Shown in pieces: positions 20,699-30,946 of a DNA stretch of 64,000 bases. Source of the stretch: Euglena gracilis (Eukaryota > Euglenida > Euglenophyceae > Euglenales); NCBI GenBank assembly GCA_039621445.1, contig CP154957.1, positions 15,802,947 to 15,866,946 on the forward strand, written 5' to 3'. Below the pieces are notes generated by a model. The model was not told the origin of the DNA. It saw only the letters and a program-made list of their open reading frames with translations, and made no database searches. The position numbers were made by a program, and so were the translations under genes. Within the stretch, counting starts at the first letter, position 1. Each line of letters opens with the position of its first letter.

Positions 20699-21732
20699 CA
20701 AGGCGTTGCTCAAGGACCTGGGGGTCCAACTCAGAGACTGGAAAATTTGGGCTGGCTGGAAAAAGGCTGCTGCTTGACCCCCCCCCCCACAGGGGTCCCA
20801 GGCTAGAGCTGGTGCCGACCTGGGGGCGAACCAGGCACCAAAAAAAAAAAAATCGAAATTGCAAAAATGCCCAAATAACTGCCAATTACAGGGGGGGGGG
20901 GGCAAAAAAAATTGGAGGCGAGAAAATTGGGGACAAAAAAATTGGCGGTCTTGGCCAAAAGAGTCTGGAAATATTTAACAGCATTTTTTGGAAGAACGTT
21001 TGGGGGGGAAATGGCAGATGGTGTGAAGAAAAGAAATATCAAAAAAAATTAAAAGGAATTTGAATATCACCGCTCATTGGAATCCTCACCACACAATTCA
21101 AACCCAAATCTGAAGCTCATCAGCAAATGATATACGGCTGATGAGCTGTTTATCACCGTGTCACCATTTTGAGCCATGTCTCAAAACAAGTGTTACCAGT
21201 GTTCTGAAGAAAAAAAAATCAGACAACTGACAATCAAAGACTGGAGGACGTTTTTTTTGAATGAACTCCATCGAGAAAAAAAGGATTTTTCGAAATATTT
21301 TCCGAAAACGACGTGGAAAAATTTGTCGGTCTCAGCCAAAACAGCACGGAAATGTTTGGCGGCCGATTTTTTTCATGCCACGTTTTTTCGGCAGCCAATT
21401 CCCCCCTGTATGCAAGAAAAATACGAGCCCTGGCCAGCTCTTTTCCGACCCACTTTGCACCCCCAAAGGCGAAAAATCTGCTACCCGCCCCCCCCCTTGT
21501 CGTACGACCACCCCCCGGTCGCAGGTTGCAGGTCATGGGGGTGTTACGACCACCCCCCCCCCCGGTCACAGGTTGCAGGAACCCGGTCGTACGACAAGGG
21601 GGGGGGGGCGAGTAACATCCAGCCACCCAAAGGGCGGCTAAAAACAAATAAAACTCGTTGATGGAGGGGTCTGGGGCAGGAAAAAGACCCCCCCCCGCGG
21701 AAGTGTGGTCAAATTTCTTAAGCAACGCCCTG
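20699..21732. mobile_element. hAT-like non-autonomous element, about 1.03 kb
   Basis: The left end CAAGGCGTTGCTCAAGGACC and the inverted right end CAGGGCGTTGCTTAAGAAAT share 14 of the first 16 positions. Flanking 8-mers are CACAGGCA (20,691-20,698) and CACAGGAG (21,733-21,740), matching at 6 of 8, as an old 8-bp target duplication would. CAGGG ends and 8-bp duplications are hAT hallmarks. The interior carries the CTGG module, poly-C and poly-G blocks, and a nested palindromic element at 21,487-21,610. No transposase was found. Confidence 0.55.
21487..21610. mobile_element. Small palindromic element with TTGTCGTACGACC ends
   Basis: A C-run plus TTGTCGTACGACCACCCCC at the left and GGTCGTACGACAAGGGGGGGG at the right are exact inverted repeats. 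Two inner modules carry the word GGTTGCAGG beside a C-run and GGTCGCAGG/GGTCACAGG. A larger relative sits at 52,127-52,395. Confidence 0.65.
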
Positions 21733-21740
21733 CACAGGAG

Positions 21741-23450
21741 GACACCCTCTGGGGGTTGGTTCCGGGCCCTGTGCCTGCTGATTTAAGCCAATTCTCCCTT
21801 GAAAATTTTCGGACCCCCAGCTGCTTCAGGACCGGGTGTGTGCTGAGCTCGGCCCACCCCAAAACCCGACCCCACCTACCCCTGCCGGCACACAGCCGCC
21901 TGGGGGGCGGGGGTACGAACTTCGTCGAAAAGAACCTTTCAACTGTACCAGAAAATTTGTTGGTGTCCACCGGTAAACCACCACAAACTTCTTTGGTGTC
22001 ACCAAACGAACCAAAGCTTGGTGATTGTTCACAAAATGCCGCCTTGGAGCCCACACCCGAGCATTGCCCAGGGTTGTTGATTTTTTTATACTCAAAAAAA
22101 TTGCACATGTTTAGCATGGCAATTAACAAAATTGGGCATTTGAGTGTTTGAGAGTGCACTGTGGCAGTTCAGGCATGCATGTGAGCAAGCCTACTGTAAA
22201 ATGTGGGGGGGTGACCACTGACAAATGGAAAGCCAATCTGGCACTGGAACGTTGCAAATTACGCCAAATTGCACCACAATGACAGCACACCCATGTGCTC
22301 ACACCTCAGGTTGGGTGATTACGTGAATGATCAGACAGTTCATCTTGGCCAGCATGTGTACTTGCCATTTGGGTGCTGAGCAACGAGGGGCATACACTCA
22401 TACACCACAGCTTCAATTGTGACTAACAGTGCATATTGATTTTGAAAAAGCCCTCGAAGAGACCCAGGGTGTCTAGCTACGGCCCAGGAAGGCAATGCCC
22501 AAGGGGGAAGAATTGAAAACCTTCGGATGAAATTGGCAAATGGCCTTTTTCTGGGTTCCTGGAATGGTCTGAGCACTTTTGGCCAAATGCCCCACCCCTG
22601 TCGCCGGGGTCGAATGCGGGTGCCTTGGAGTGCTTGCCCAGGGCCAGCCACGCCTTAAAATGTCAGCCTGGTGCAGTTCCACTGGCTAGCCATTTTGCTA
22701 GACATTGGATAAAACCACATGCCATACCCCCCTCCCCGTCCCCCTGACTGGAAATGAGGGTTTTAATATGGTTTTGGGCTGATTTTGTTCCAAAAAAAAA
22801 CCCAAAATTTTGGCAAATTTTGGGGGTCCCTGAAAAAAAATTCGGCGCTTCAAAATTTCGGTCACTGGAAAAAATTTCCAGTGACCCTCCACTGGCACGC
22901 CCTGCTAGCAGACCCCCCCCACCAGGCCACCAGGGGAGTTCACTAGGATGTCCACATGCCGAATTTGGACTAAAGGAGGAGGGGCACTCTGAACCCTCAA
23001 GCAATCAGGTGGGAGTCAGACAGGGGGGATTACTCACTGGACCCCCAGCTCTTTCAATGGCTAAGGCAGCATCTCAAAGATTTTACAAAAAAAATGGAAA
23101 CAGATTTATTTGCCTCCCCAGGCAACAAAAAACTGCCCAATTTTGTAGCCAGATGACCCCACTGGGAGGCCAGAGCAGTGGATGCCCTCCAATGTCCACT
23201 GGACAACATGGGGGGACTTTATGCAAACATGGCCTGATACGGACACACCGCCGACAGTGGTGACGAAGCACAACACACCTGCAAATGAGCCACAGTGGGC
23301 CCCGCCGCTGCCGGCAAAGGAATCCCTGGAGCCGGGGTGAGGACAGGTTGGCCCCAGAGATTGTTTGGGACCGGGGGTGGGGAGTGGGGCGGCCCCCACC
23401 CACCCACCTCCAAGGTGGAGAGGGGGCTTGGCGGAACGAACAGTTTTCAC
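21741..23450. other. Unassigned stretch
   Basis: No gene is supported. Frames at 21,705-22,151 and 22,754-23,263 are open but have no recognisable motif and are shadowed by equally long frames on the other strand. There are poly-G/C blocks near 21,895, 22,910 and 23,025. Confidence 0.35.
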
Positions 23451-23458
23451 TTCTGGGG

Positions 23459-23988
23459 CAGGGCGTCGCTTAGTAAACCCCCCCCAAATAATACCCCCCC
23501 CCAAATAATACCCCCCCCCCTCGGGGTCCGACTTCGGCCGCCGAAATAATACCCCCCCTCCCTGTTCCGGGCCGAAGGCCCGGATTTTTGACCTGAAAAT
23601 GTCGGTAAAAACCACAATCTCTGACAACAAATTACGAAAAAAATCAATTTTTCTGGCTCATCTGACCTCCATAAAATGGTAAATTTCACAAGAAAGTGCA
23701 AAAAATGACCCCAAAGGGGGTTTTGGGTGCTATTTTGGGTTTTACGGGACTTCAAAAAATTTCGGAAATTTTGGGAAAATAATACCCCCCCCCAAATAAT
23801 ACCCCCCCCTCGGGCCGGGACTTCGGGCGAAAAAATAATACCCCGGGGGGGGTATTATTTGGGGGGGGTTTACCCCTGGGGGGGTGTCCAGCTCACAGGC
23901 TGGAAAATTTGGGCTGGCTGGAAAAAAGGCCGCTGATTGGCTGCCCCCCCCCAGTGGATGTGGTCAAATTTTCTGAAGCAACGCCCTG
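23459..23988. mobile_element. Inverted-repeat element with AAATAATACCCCCCCC modules
   Basis: The left end CAGGGCGTCGCTTAGTAAAC and the inverted right end CAGGGCGTTGCTTCAGAAAA resemble the ends of the 20,699-21,732 element. Just inside, GTAAACCCCCCCCAAATAAT (23,473) is mirrored by ATTATTTGGGGGGGGTTTAC (to 23,873), and the AAATAATACC unit recurs several times near both ends. Flanking 8-mers (TTCTGGGG and TTCCGTTC) do not match well, so the exact insertion ends are unsure. No coding sequence. Confidence 0.5.
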
Positions 23989-23996
23989 TTCCGTTC

Positions 23997-24940
23997 CAAA
24001 AAATTAGGAAACCCAAAGCCATCCACCCCCCCCCCCTGGGTCACCAACTTTGAAGGAAAAAAATCCCCGGTTGGAACGTCCCACCCAGCGCATCCGGCAG
24101 GAAGGGGTGCTGGATGCTGAACGGCTTGGGGATGGCATCTGCAGGGAGGGGGGGCAGACACCAAGGCAATTCAAGAGAATCCAGGAACGTTTTGGCATTG
24201 GTTTTGGCACTGGCAAAATTTAGGTCCCACCAGGTCCCCAAATATAAAACTGGGAGATTTTGTATTTCAGGGATTTAAACACTTAATGGGGGGGAGGGTT
24301 GCATTCGGGGGTATTTTTGAAACGCCTAAAAAAAACCTGAAAAAAACCTGAAAAATACCTTAAAAATCATTTTGGGAAAATTTTCGAAGTTCAAGCCGAA
24401 AATGAAGTCAAAATCTCAACTCCAGAAAAAAGATTATTTCTGGCGTCGCTGGAAAAGTGTCTATCCAAAAAAATGGGGTTTTGAAAACTCTGATTTTGGA
24501 CCCATTCAATGCCAGAATGGCCCTTGGACTTACTTCCCTTAGAAAACTGACACCTTAAACAATACAAATGCCTAAAAAAAAACCTCTAAAAAACCCTAAA
24601 AATTTAATTTTCTTTAGAATTGCGCCTTTGGAAAAAAATAACCCTGGTTGTATTTGGGCAGGAAAATCAAACCTCCGTCTCCGTGACCAAAGACATATGT
24701 GTTTTCCATTACAATTTTGCCCTCATTTTGCACAAAATTCACCATTTTCAGGCGAAATTCCAGCTGGTGACCATTTTTTGGACCCAGAACTGTCAAATTC
24801 ATGGCCTAAAGCTGTCGCACTTCTGGAATTCTTCCCGTTTTGCACCACTGAGGCAGCGCCTGTTGGAACTTCCCCAGATGGGGAGTTTCTTGTTTGGTCG
24901 CCAAATCAAAACCCCCAAGGGTTTGCTTGATGTTTGGGGG
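23997..24940. other. Unassigned stretch
   Basis: No supported gene. CCTGAAAAAAACCTGAAAAATACC forms a short tandem near 24,330. The frame at 24,620-25,267 is interrupted by repeat sequence and lacks a domain. Confidence 0.35.
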
Positions 24941-24949
24941 TTTCACAAC

Positions 24950-25255
24950 CTGCCCCCCCCCCCGCCCACCAACCGGGTTCTTACAACCCCTGACCAGGGG
25001 GGGTCGCACGTGACCTGCAACCCTGAACCCTCAACTGGGGGGGGGGGGTCCAGGACAGAACGGGAAAGCCTGGTGGGGGGGGGGGTCGACCCCCCACCTG
25101 GGGTGGGGGGGGGGGGGGGGGTCGACGCCCCCACCCACCAAAGCATTTTCACCAATTTTGGGAAAACGAGGTTTTTGGCCGGGGAAAATTTTTTGACTTT
25201 TTTTTTGAAAAATGAACCCAAAACACATGATTTTTGGATGAAAAACCACATTTTT
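24950..25255. repeat. Dispersed repeat R1, copy 1
   Basis: The segment from CAGGACAGAACGGGAAAGCC through GGTCGAC blocks to CACCAATTTTGGGAAAACG, TTGGCCGGGGAAAAT and AAAATGAACCCAAAACACAT matches 40,490-40,660. Long poly-C and poly-G tracts lie inside. Confidence 0.75.
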
Positions 25256-25275
25256 TCACAACCCTAACCCCCCCC

Positions 25276-25385
25276 TAAAAACTACGAATTTTTAAACCTG
25301 AAAATACGTGATTTTTGGATGAAAAACCACATTTTTCCACAAAAGAATCTCAAAAATTTCAGGTTTAAAAATTCGTAGTTTTTAG
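25276..25385. repeat. Inverted repeat, about 30-bp arms
   Basis: TAAAAACTACGAATTTTTAA (from 25,276, continuing ACCTGAAAAT) is complementary to the segment ending at 25,385 (TTAAAAATTCGTAGTTTTTA). The spacer is about 50 bp. GATTTTTGGATGAAAAACCA occurs twice around it, so it probably arose by local inverted duplication. Confidence 0.75.
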
Positions 25386-25507
25386 GAGGGGGGGTGAAAA
25401 AAACAAAAAGCAAAAAAATGGACCAAATTTCAGATAAAATAATCAATAATAATAAATCAGAAAATAGGGGGAAAGGATTCAAAAAAAAACATGTCTGTCA
25501 AGCTTGA

Positions 25508-26530
25508 CTTAGGTGGCCTAACTCGCACTGAGCTTTGAAAGTGACTGTAAATTTGTGCCAACGCGCAAATCCAAAAAAAATTCTGTTTTCGAACACCGAG
25601 GCCTGAGTCTCAGGACAATCTGAAAATAGTGTATCCCTGCACCCCAGGGCCTGGAGACAAAAGCAACGACATGGAACTCCACGGTCTACAGGCACAGCGC
25701 TCCCGGGGCCCAGTGTGCATGGACACAAAGCGCCAGGCGATGAAACAAGCGGACTCCATTGTGCATTTGTGCTTTGGCGCAATTTTTTTTCATTACAAAA
25801 AAATAAACATTTAAGCTTTGGCGCAAATTTTTTACTTTTTTGTAATTCAACATGTGGGTGACCATTGCCGCACTCGCACAATGATAATGTGTTTCCATTT
25901 GCGCCAAAGCGCAATGGGTAGGCTTATGAAGAATGAAAATTTAAGAGTTATATTGTGCCAAAGCGCAAGTAGAAATACAATTTTTAAAATTGCAAAAGCA
26001 ACATGGCTTGCGCCGAAGCGCAAATATAACTGTTTAAAACTTATCTCACAACGCAGGGAGAGAACAGCCCTGGTAGAGGAAGGACACCAGATGGGATAGA
26101 GCAGAAAAATGTAATACAGGTGGACGGAAGCCTGCTCTCAGTCACGTTGACTTAAAATTGGTCAACATTGCGCGTTGGCGCAAGAGACACGTTGCTGTTA
26201 CAATTTTAAAAATGTATTTCTACTTGCGCTTTGGCGCAATATAACTCTTAAATTTCCATTCTGCATAAGCCTGCCCATTGCGCTATGGCGCAACAACCAT
26301 CAATTTTTATTTTTTTCTACTTTTATCACTGCCGGTGGAGAGAGCAGTCCTGGAAGCATCTCATCACCAGAGCGGACAGAGCTCAAGTGGAGGGAAGCCT
26401 TGCCTGGGACAGGAAGCCAACCCCCTGGTGTGTGAAAGCAACCACCAACTTCTTGATATCCAGACGTGTCTTGTGCTGTGCGTTGTGAGCCCAACTGCCA
26501 GTGCCAGAGATTCCTCCCACTTGCCTCGTA
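25508..26530. repeat. Dispersed repeat R2, copy 1, interrupted
   Basis: The outer parts (25,508-25,608 and 26,316-26,530) match 45,748-46,052 in order, including TGACTG(T/G)AAATTTG, ACACCGAGGCCTGAGT, GGTGGAGAGAGCAGTCCTGG and CAACCCCCTGGTGTGTGAAA. About 700 bp in the middle is absent from the second copy. Non-coding; the frames over it differ between copies. Confidence 0.8.
25609..26315. mobile_element. Inserted foldback element, TTGCGC family, copy 1
   Basis: The segment is missing from the related copy at about 45,836, so it is an insertion. It holds inverted arms at 25,898-26,025 and 26,167-26,293 (about 127 bp each) with a 141-nt spacer. Each arm has three TTGCGC-N4-GCGCAA-type palindromes at matching positions, with shared text such as AATTTAAGAGTTATATTG and AAGTAGAAATACA. 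No protein is recognisable. This is foldback-type DNA; the mechanism is unknown. Confidence 0.7.
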
Positions 26531-27123
26531 GTTAAGCATGCCTGAGGGGCCCTTCTTTTTGGCCGACTTTTGAAAGTCGGAAAATACCTGTTTGGAGAAG
26601 AACAGGCACCAGCTAAACCCTGGGAATCACAGCCGAGGAAACAGTTTTGGGCGCCGAAAAGGTGTTTTAAAGAAGCTCGTCACCCCCCTTTCCTCACCCA
26701 GGATTTGAAGCACACAACTTTGGGGATGAGCAAATGGAATTGAGAGATTTTTTTTGAAATCGTCCATTAACAACGGCGGAGAAGGGAAGACATGTTGACA
26801 CACTTTTTTTTTCGGTTTGCAACCCACCAGACAGCCACATCAGACCGGGCAGATGGAGGACATGGTTCAGCCAAAACAGGTCTTTCTGTCAACGTCCCAA
26901 AACCCCTACTTTGTGCACCGAGTGCAAGGTCACTGAGGCTCCACAGGCCACCACCCACGATTCGTCTTATTGGAACAGCCACTCCCTCCCCAGTGCCTGA
27001 ATAGTTGAAAAGCGCCAACCCAGTTTTGGGCACAGCAGCGCTCAAACACCCTTCATCATTCTCCTCTATCGCCCACCTTCTCACACAGCACGAACGCATT
27101 CAAATGCATCTGCTTTTTGAAAG

Positions 27124-27594
27124 GACATTTTTGCTTAAGCGCAAATTTTTAACTTGCGCTTAAGCGCAAATTAAAAATTTGCGCTTTAGCGCAAGTTAAA
27201 ACAGAAGACCCCTGAGCTTATGGGAGTCCCTCTGATGTGTTACGGTGTGTCGGGGGCCCCTCTCTGCACGGCCAGTGTGCAGGCTTGGTGAGGAAATACC
27301 TTGCGCCGAAGCGCAATGCACATACCTACGTAATGCACTGCTTGATCATTCAGATTACACGTCAACCGTGTGTTTGTACTTCTCATTTTTTGTATGATGC
27401 TTTGCGCTTCGGCGCAAGGTATTTCCTCACCAAGCCCGCACACTGGCCGTGCAGAGAGGGGCCCCCAACACACCGCAACACATCAGAGGGACTCCCATAA
27501 GCTCAGGGGGCTTCTGTTTTAACTTGCGCTTAAGCGCAAATTTTTAATTTGCACTTAAGTGCAAGTGAAAAATTTGCGCTTAAGCGCAAATGTC
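27124..27594. mobile_element. Foldback element, TTGCGC family, copy 2
   Basis: Near-perfect inverted arms of 193 bp (27,124-27,316 and 27,402-27,594) surround an 85-nt spacer. Each arm has three to four palindromes (TTGCGCTTAAGCGCAA, TTGCGCTTTAGCGCAA, TTGCGCCGAAGCGCAA) and a unique middle (CAGAAG..CTCTCTGCACGGCCAGTGTG..TTGGTGAGGAAATACC). The arms differ by only a handful of substitutions and small indels, so the structure is young or kept by conversion. A stem of this size could extrude a cruciform. No coding sequence. Confidence 0.8.
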
Positions 27595-27923
27595 TATAAA
27601 CATTGCCTTCTGTGCCTGGCAGTGTCCTCTGGATGCCTCAGCAGCCAACTCTTCACGGACATATCACAGAGCCAAAAAAAGCAACAAAGGGCTTCATTAC
27701 ACCCGGACTGTGTGGCACCATCCGGGTAACACAGTCAAGGCTTCAAAAACGAGGGACACCGGGGGGTTTTGGCCCCTTTTTGGGAAAATTCACGTGTCCC
27801 GGCGGTCAAACCCAGGGATTTTGGACCTTTTTCAAAATGGTGCACAGGCCGAAAAACACCAAAATTGGGCCTGTTCCCCAGGTCCCAACATCGGAAAATG
27901 ATGCACACGCCACCGTGGAGGGT

Positions 27924-28395
27924 CTCCGCGGCATACATCTCTTTAAGGACTCCGGGGGGGGGGGGGGTGCTGGGCTAGGGCTAGAAATTTGGGCTGGCTA
28001 GAAATTTGGGCTGGCTAGCCCACCCCCCCCCCCCGGGGGGGCTGGACCCCGGCTGGACCCGAACCGGGGCGAGCTGGACTGAAATCGGAAAAATGCCCAA
28101 AAATGACCTGCAAAACACAGTTTTGAAAAAATGATGCATCTGAAACCCCCCAAAAATGCCCCAAACGCCCCCCAAACCCCAATTTTGGCCACTTTTGAAC
28201 ACAGTTTTCAAAAAAGCGCCGAAATTTCGAATTTCGAATTTTCGAAGCGCCGAAATTTTGGGCTGGACCCCCAAAAAAGGGGCTGGCTAGCGGGGGTGCT
28301 GCTGCGGCTGGGCTGGGCCCAAATCGAGGCTGGCTGCAGCCGCCCCCCCGGGGGGGGGGGTTCGCAAAACCTTAGAGAGATGTATGCTCCGCGGA
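27924..28395. mobile_element. Inverted-repeat element with CCGCGG..CATACATCTCT ends
   Basis: The left end TCCGCGGCATACATCTCTTT and the inverted right end TCCGCGGAGCATACATCTCT are followed by AAGG and a G-run or its complement. GAGGGTC occurs just outside the left end and six bases beyond the right end. The interior consists of CTGG modules, poly-C/G and a palindromic AAATTTCGAATTTCGAATTT stretch near 28,225. Non-coding. Confidence 0.55.
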
Positions 28396-28574
28396 ACCAG
28401 AGGGTCAAAAGGGTGGGTTCTACCGCCGGGTCTCAAAGAAATCGAAAACTTGCGCCAAAGTGCAAGGCAAAAATCAAAACCTTAAATGCGAGTTAGGCCG
28501 CCTAAGCTTGAGTTTGAATCTTGAAAATAACTTCCCCATATTCATATTGAGCAGATCCCCGGCATTGTTGTGTT

Positions 28575-28837
28575 CAGGCTTCTTTTTAAGACCCCCGGGG
28601 GGGGGAGGGGCCCCCCCACCCACCCAGGGTGGCGCGGGGCCCCCCCCAGGGGGGGGGACCCCCCAAAATCGGGCCCGTTAAAAGCAATTTTCAAAAAATT
28701 TCGGCGCTTTGCGCCGAAAAGGTATAACCGGCGCCTCCGGCGTGGGACCCCCGGGGGGGGGGGGGGGGTCCGGCCCAGACCCACCCACCCCCCTCCCCCC
28801 GGGGGGGGGGGGGTCTTCTGACTTAAAAAGAAGCCTG
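28575..28837. mobile_element. hAT-like MITE, family CAGGCTTC, copy 1 (263 bp)
   Basis: Terminal inverted repeats CAGGCTTCTTTTTAAG are exact over 16 bp. The element is flanked by a perfect 8-bp duplication, GTTGTGTT (28,567-28,574 and 28,838-28,845). The inside has poly-C/G blocks, AAAATCGGGCCCGTTAAAAG and a CGGCGC-TTT-GCGCCG hairpin. CA(G) ends plus an 8-bp duplication indicate the hAT superfamily. Non-autonomous. Confidence 0.88.
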
Positions 28838-28845
28838 GTTGTGTT

Positions 28846-29330
28846 ACATCATTGAGGTTTAATTCAGAGGCCACCCAGAATGCCCGAGGCGACAAACCCC
28901 CAACCCACACTCACCTTTCAGCACAGCGGGGGCCACTGCAGCCATGGAGGGGCTGGCCGTCATTGTGAGGGGGAGGGCAAAGCCCTGGGGCCGACCGGTG
29001 CTGCCGTCCGGCAGGGGCATCACTGCGGCCACACCATCGTGAGGGGCAGGGGGTCGCTTTTGGAACAGTTGGGACCCCCCACCACAGGGGGAGGGAAATA
29101 GATGACCACCACGGCGGAGGGGGGGCAGGATCGCCAGAGGGGAGACAAATGGGAGATAAGACCGTGAATCCATCAGAGCAATTTTATTGTTCCTGTTACA
29201 AAGAGGGAAGAAAATGACATCATGTCTCAGGGGGGTTTGAAACAGAACGAGGGCGATAAAGGCTTTGATCAAAACACAGGTGGGGGTGGGTTGGACCGCC
29301 CCCCCCCCCCTGGTCCAGGAAAGGACCCCC
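28846..29330. other. Unassigned stretch
   Basis: No supported gene; frames on both strands are of similar length. A C-run lies near 29,305. Confidence 0.3.
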
Positions 29331-29830
29331 TAAACAGTGGCTGATAATCGGTATGGATTACCAATTATCACCCCGGTGCGAAGCCCTGGGCCGAAATTTT
29401 TTGACCCCCAAAACGGCCAAATGTGCCATTTTGGGCACTTTTGGGGCAAAAATTTGCCAAAAATGCAAAAAAAAAATCTCCGCTCAAAGCAACGGAAAGA
29501 AAATTTTGACCTTTTTGGGGGGGACCCCGGGTCGGTCTGGACCCGGGGGGGTCCGGACCCCCGGGGGACCTCTGGGGGGGGGGGGCAACCCCCCATTTAA
29601 ACACCCCTACACCCTCCTTATATCGAACCCTGGGGCTACGGTTTCCTTGAGAATCTTGGCCGTGACTTCTCCTCTTGGGAGAACAGTGGGTTGGCCCAAG
29701 CGAGCTGTACATGGCCCAGTGGAGGAGGTCTGCAACTGGGAATAGTTTTTGTCCGGTGCAGGAGTGAGAGGTAACCCAGTGTGTCGAGCGGCCAGCAAAC
29801 GCTGGACTTCAACGTATGCTGCCACGGTGG
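29331..29830. repeat. Dispersed repeat with TATATCGAACCCTGG motif
   Basis: The block has a CCAAAA/TTTTGGG-rich part (29,390-29,500), GGGTCCGGACCCCCGGGGG and then CCCTCCTTATATCGAACCCTGGGG (29,611-29,634). The last motif recurs at 43,876-43,900 and inverted at about 41,425. The remainder (29,635-29,830) is unassigned. Confidence 0.5.
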
Positions 29831-30073
29831 GTGGTGAACCTCACCACGGAAAAACCAACCAAAAGACGACTGAGAAACCCTGACGAAGAATGGGGAAAAA
29901 AACGGGCACAGAAGGGGGGCTTTTTGGCTGCATGTTTTTGGCAGTTTTTATGTGACTGACCATTTATCAAAAAAATGCCATTATTGTTTGTCATTATCGA
30001 CAAACTTTGCAAAAAATGGGAGATTTGGGGGTGTTTTGGGTCGTTTTGGGAGATTTGGACCAACAATTCCTTA

Positions 30074-30300
30074 CGCATGTATGTATGCATGCATGTATGT
30101 ATGCATGTATGCATGTATGTATGCATGTATGTATGTATGTATGTATGTATGTAGGTATGTAGGTATGTATGTATGTATGTATGTATGTATGTATGTATGT
30201 ATGTATGCATGCATGTATGTATGTATGTATGTATGCATGGTTGCATGCATGCATGTACGTGCATATGGGTACGTACATACGTATGGAGGGATGTATGGAT
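30074..30300. repeat. ATGT/ATGC microsatellite
   Basis: (ATGT)n with ATGC variants, about 225 bp. The Met-Tyr-Val-Cys and His-Thr-Tyr-Ile frames over it are artefacts. Confidence 0.95.
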
Positions 30301-30310
30301 GGTTCCCCCC

Positions 30311-30556
30311 CAGGGGTTTTTTTTTAAGACTGGGGGGGTCCCCACCCAGGGGGATCCTGGGGGACCACCCAAAAATCGCGAAAAATTCCAAAAATAGCGC
30401 CTTTTCAAAAAAATTTCGGCGCCTCCGGCACCGAAAAATATATCCCACTCCCCCCTCCCTCCTGGGGGCCCCCGGGGGGGGGGGGGGGGGCTCGGCCGGA
30501 CCCACCCACCCTACCCTCCCCTCCCCCCCAGGGTCCACGACTAAAAAAAACCCCTG
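30311..30556. mobile_element. hAT-like MITE, family CAGGGGTTTTT, copy 1 (246 bp)
   Basis: Ends CAGGGGTTTTTTTTTAAGAC and inverted CAGGGGTTTTTTTTAGTCGT. The inside has poly-C/G blocks, AAAATCGCGAAAAATTCC, AAAAATAGCGCC and a CGGCGCC..GGCACCG hairpin before TATATCCCAC. Flanking 8-mers TTCCCCCC and TCCCCTCT match only in part. Relatives lie at 33,760, 52,535 and, degraded, at 33,325 and 47,735. Confidence 0.7.
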
Positions 30557-30946
30557 TCCCCTCTCATAAAACCCCTCCTTCTGACTCATCAAACCAGATC
30601 CAACAAACCTCGGGGTGTTTAAAAAAGAGGGTGGTTAGAAACGTTACGTTTTAACTTAAAGAAACCATGGGGCACAGAATCAAATTTTTCCAAACTCACT
30701 GTCCCAGTGGTTTGTTTGGTTCTGCTCAGCCTCGCAGCTTTGCCTCAGTTTCCCTTCAACCCAAGCGACGTCCTGGTGAGGGGTCAAGGGGGCAGGGGAG
30801 GGGTCAGCAGGCCGGGCGTGCTGGGGGGTGAAGAAGAGGGGGCTGGCGAAGAAGGAGCCGGGGTTGGAGACGGGCGACCCGAGCCCTGCAGCGGGACGAT
30901 GGCAAAGAGTGGGGGGAGAAGGCGGGCTGCTGGAAAATGACAGCTT

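Larger units (their letters stand above)
25500..28545. mobile_element. Composite block bounded by inverted GGCCTAACTCGCA ends
   Basis: The left boundary has CAAGCTTGACTTAGGTGGCCTAACTCGCAC and a GCGC palindrome. The right boundary (28,445-28,535) holds the inverted TGCGAGTTAGGCCGCCTAAGCTTG beside another GCGC palindrome. Between them lie the two foldback elements and a CTGG-module element. GGCCTAACTCGCA also starts the related sequence at 45,748. Whether the whole moved as a unit or accumulated by nested insertion cannot be told. Confidence 0.45.

Noticed and set aside
25550-28500. CRISPR array, because of regularly recurring palindromic GCGC motifs
   Set aside because: Spacing is irregular, orientation is mirrored into foldbacks, there are no unique equal-length spacers, and the DNA is eukaryotic.
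30071-30592. 205- and 199-codon frames on both strands
   Set aside because: Most of each frame is the ATGT microsatellite joined to a poly-C/G MITE.
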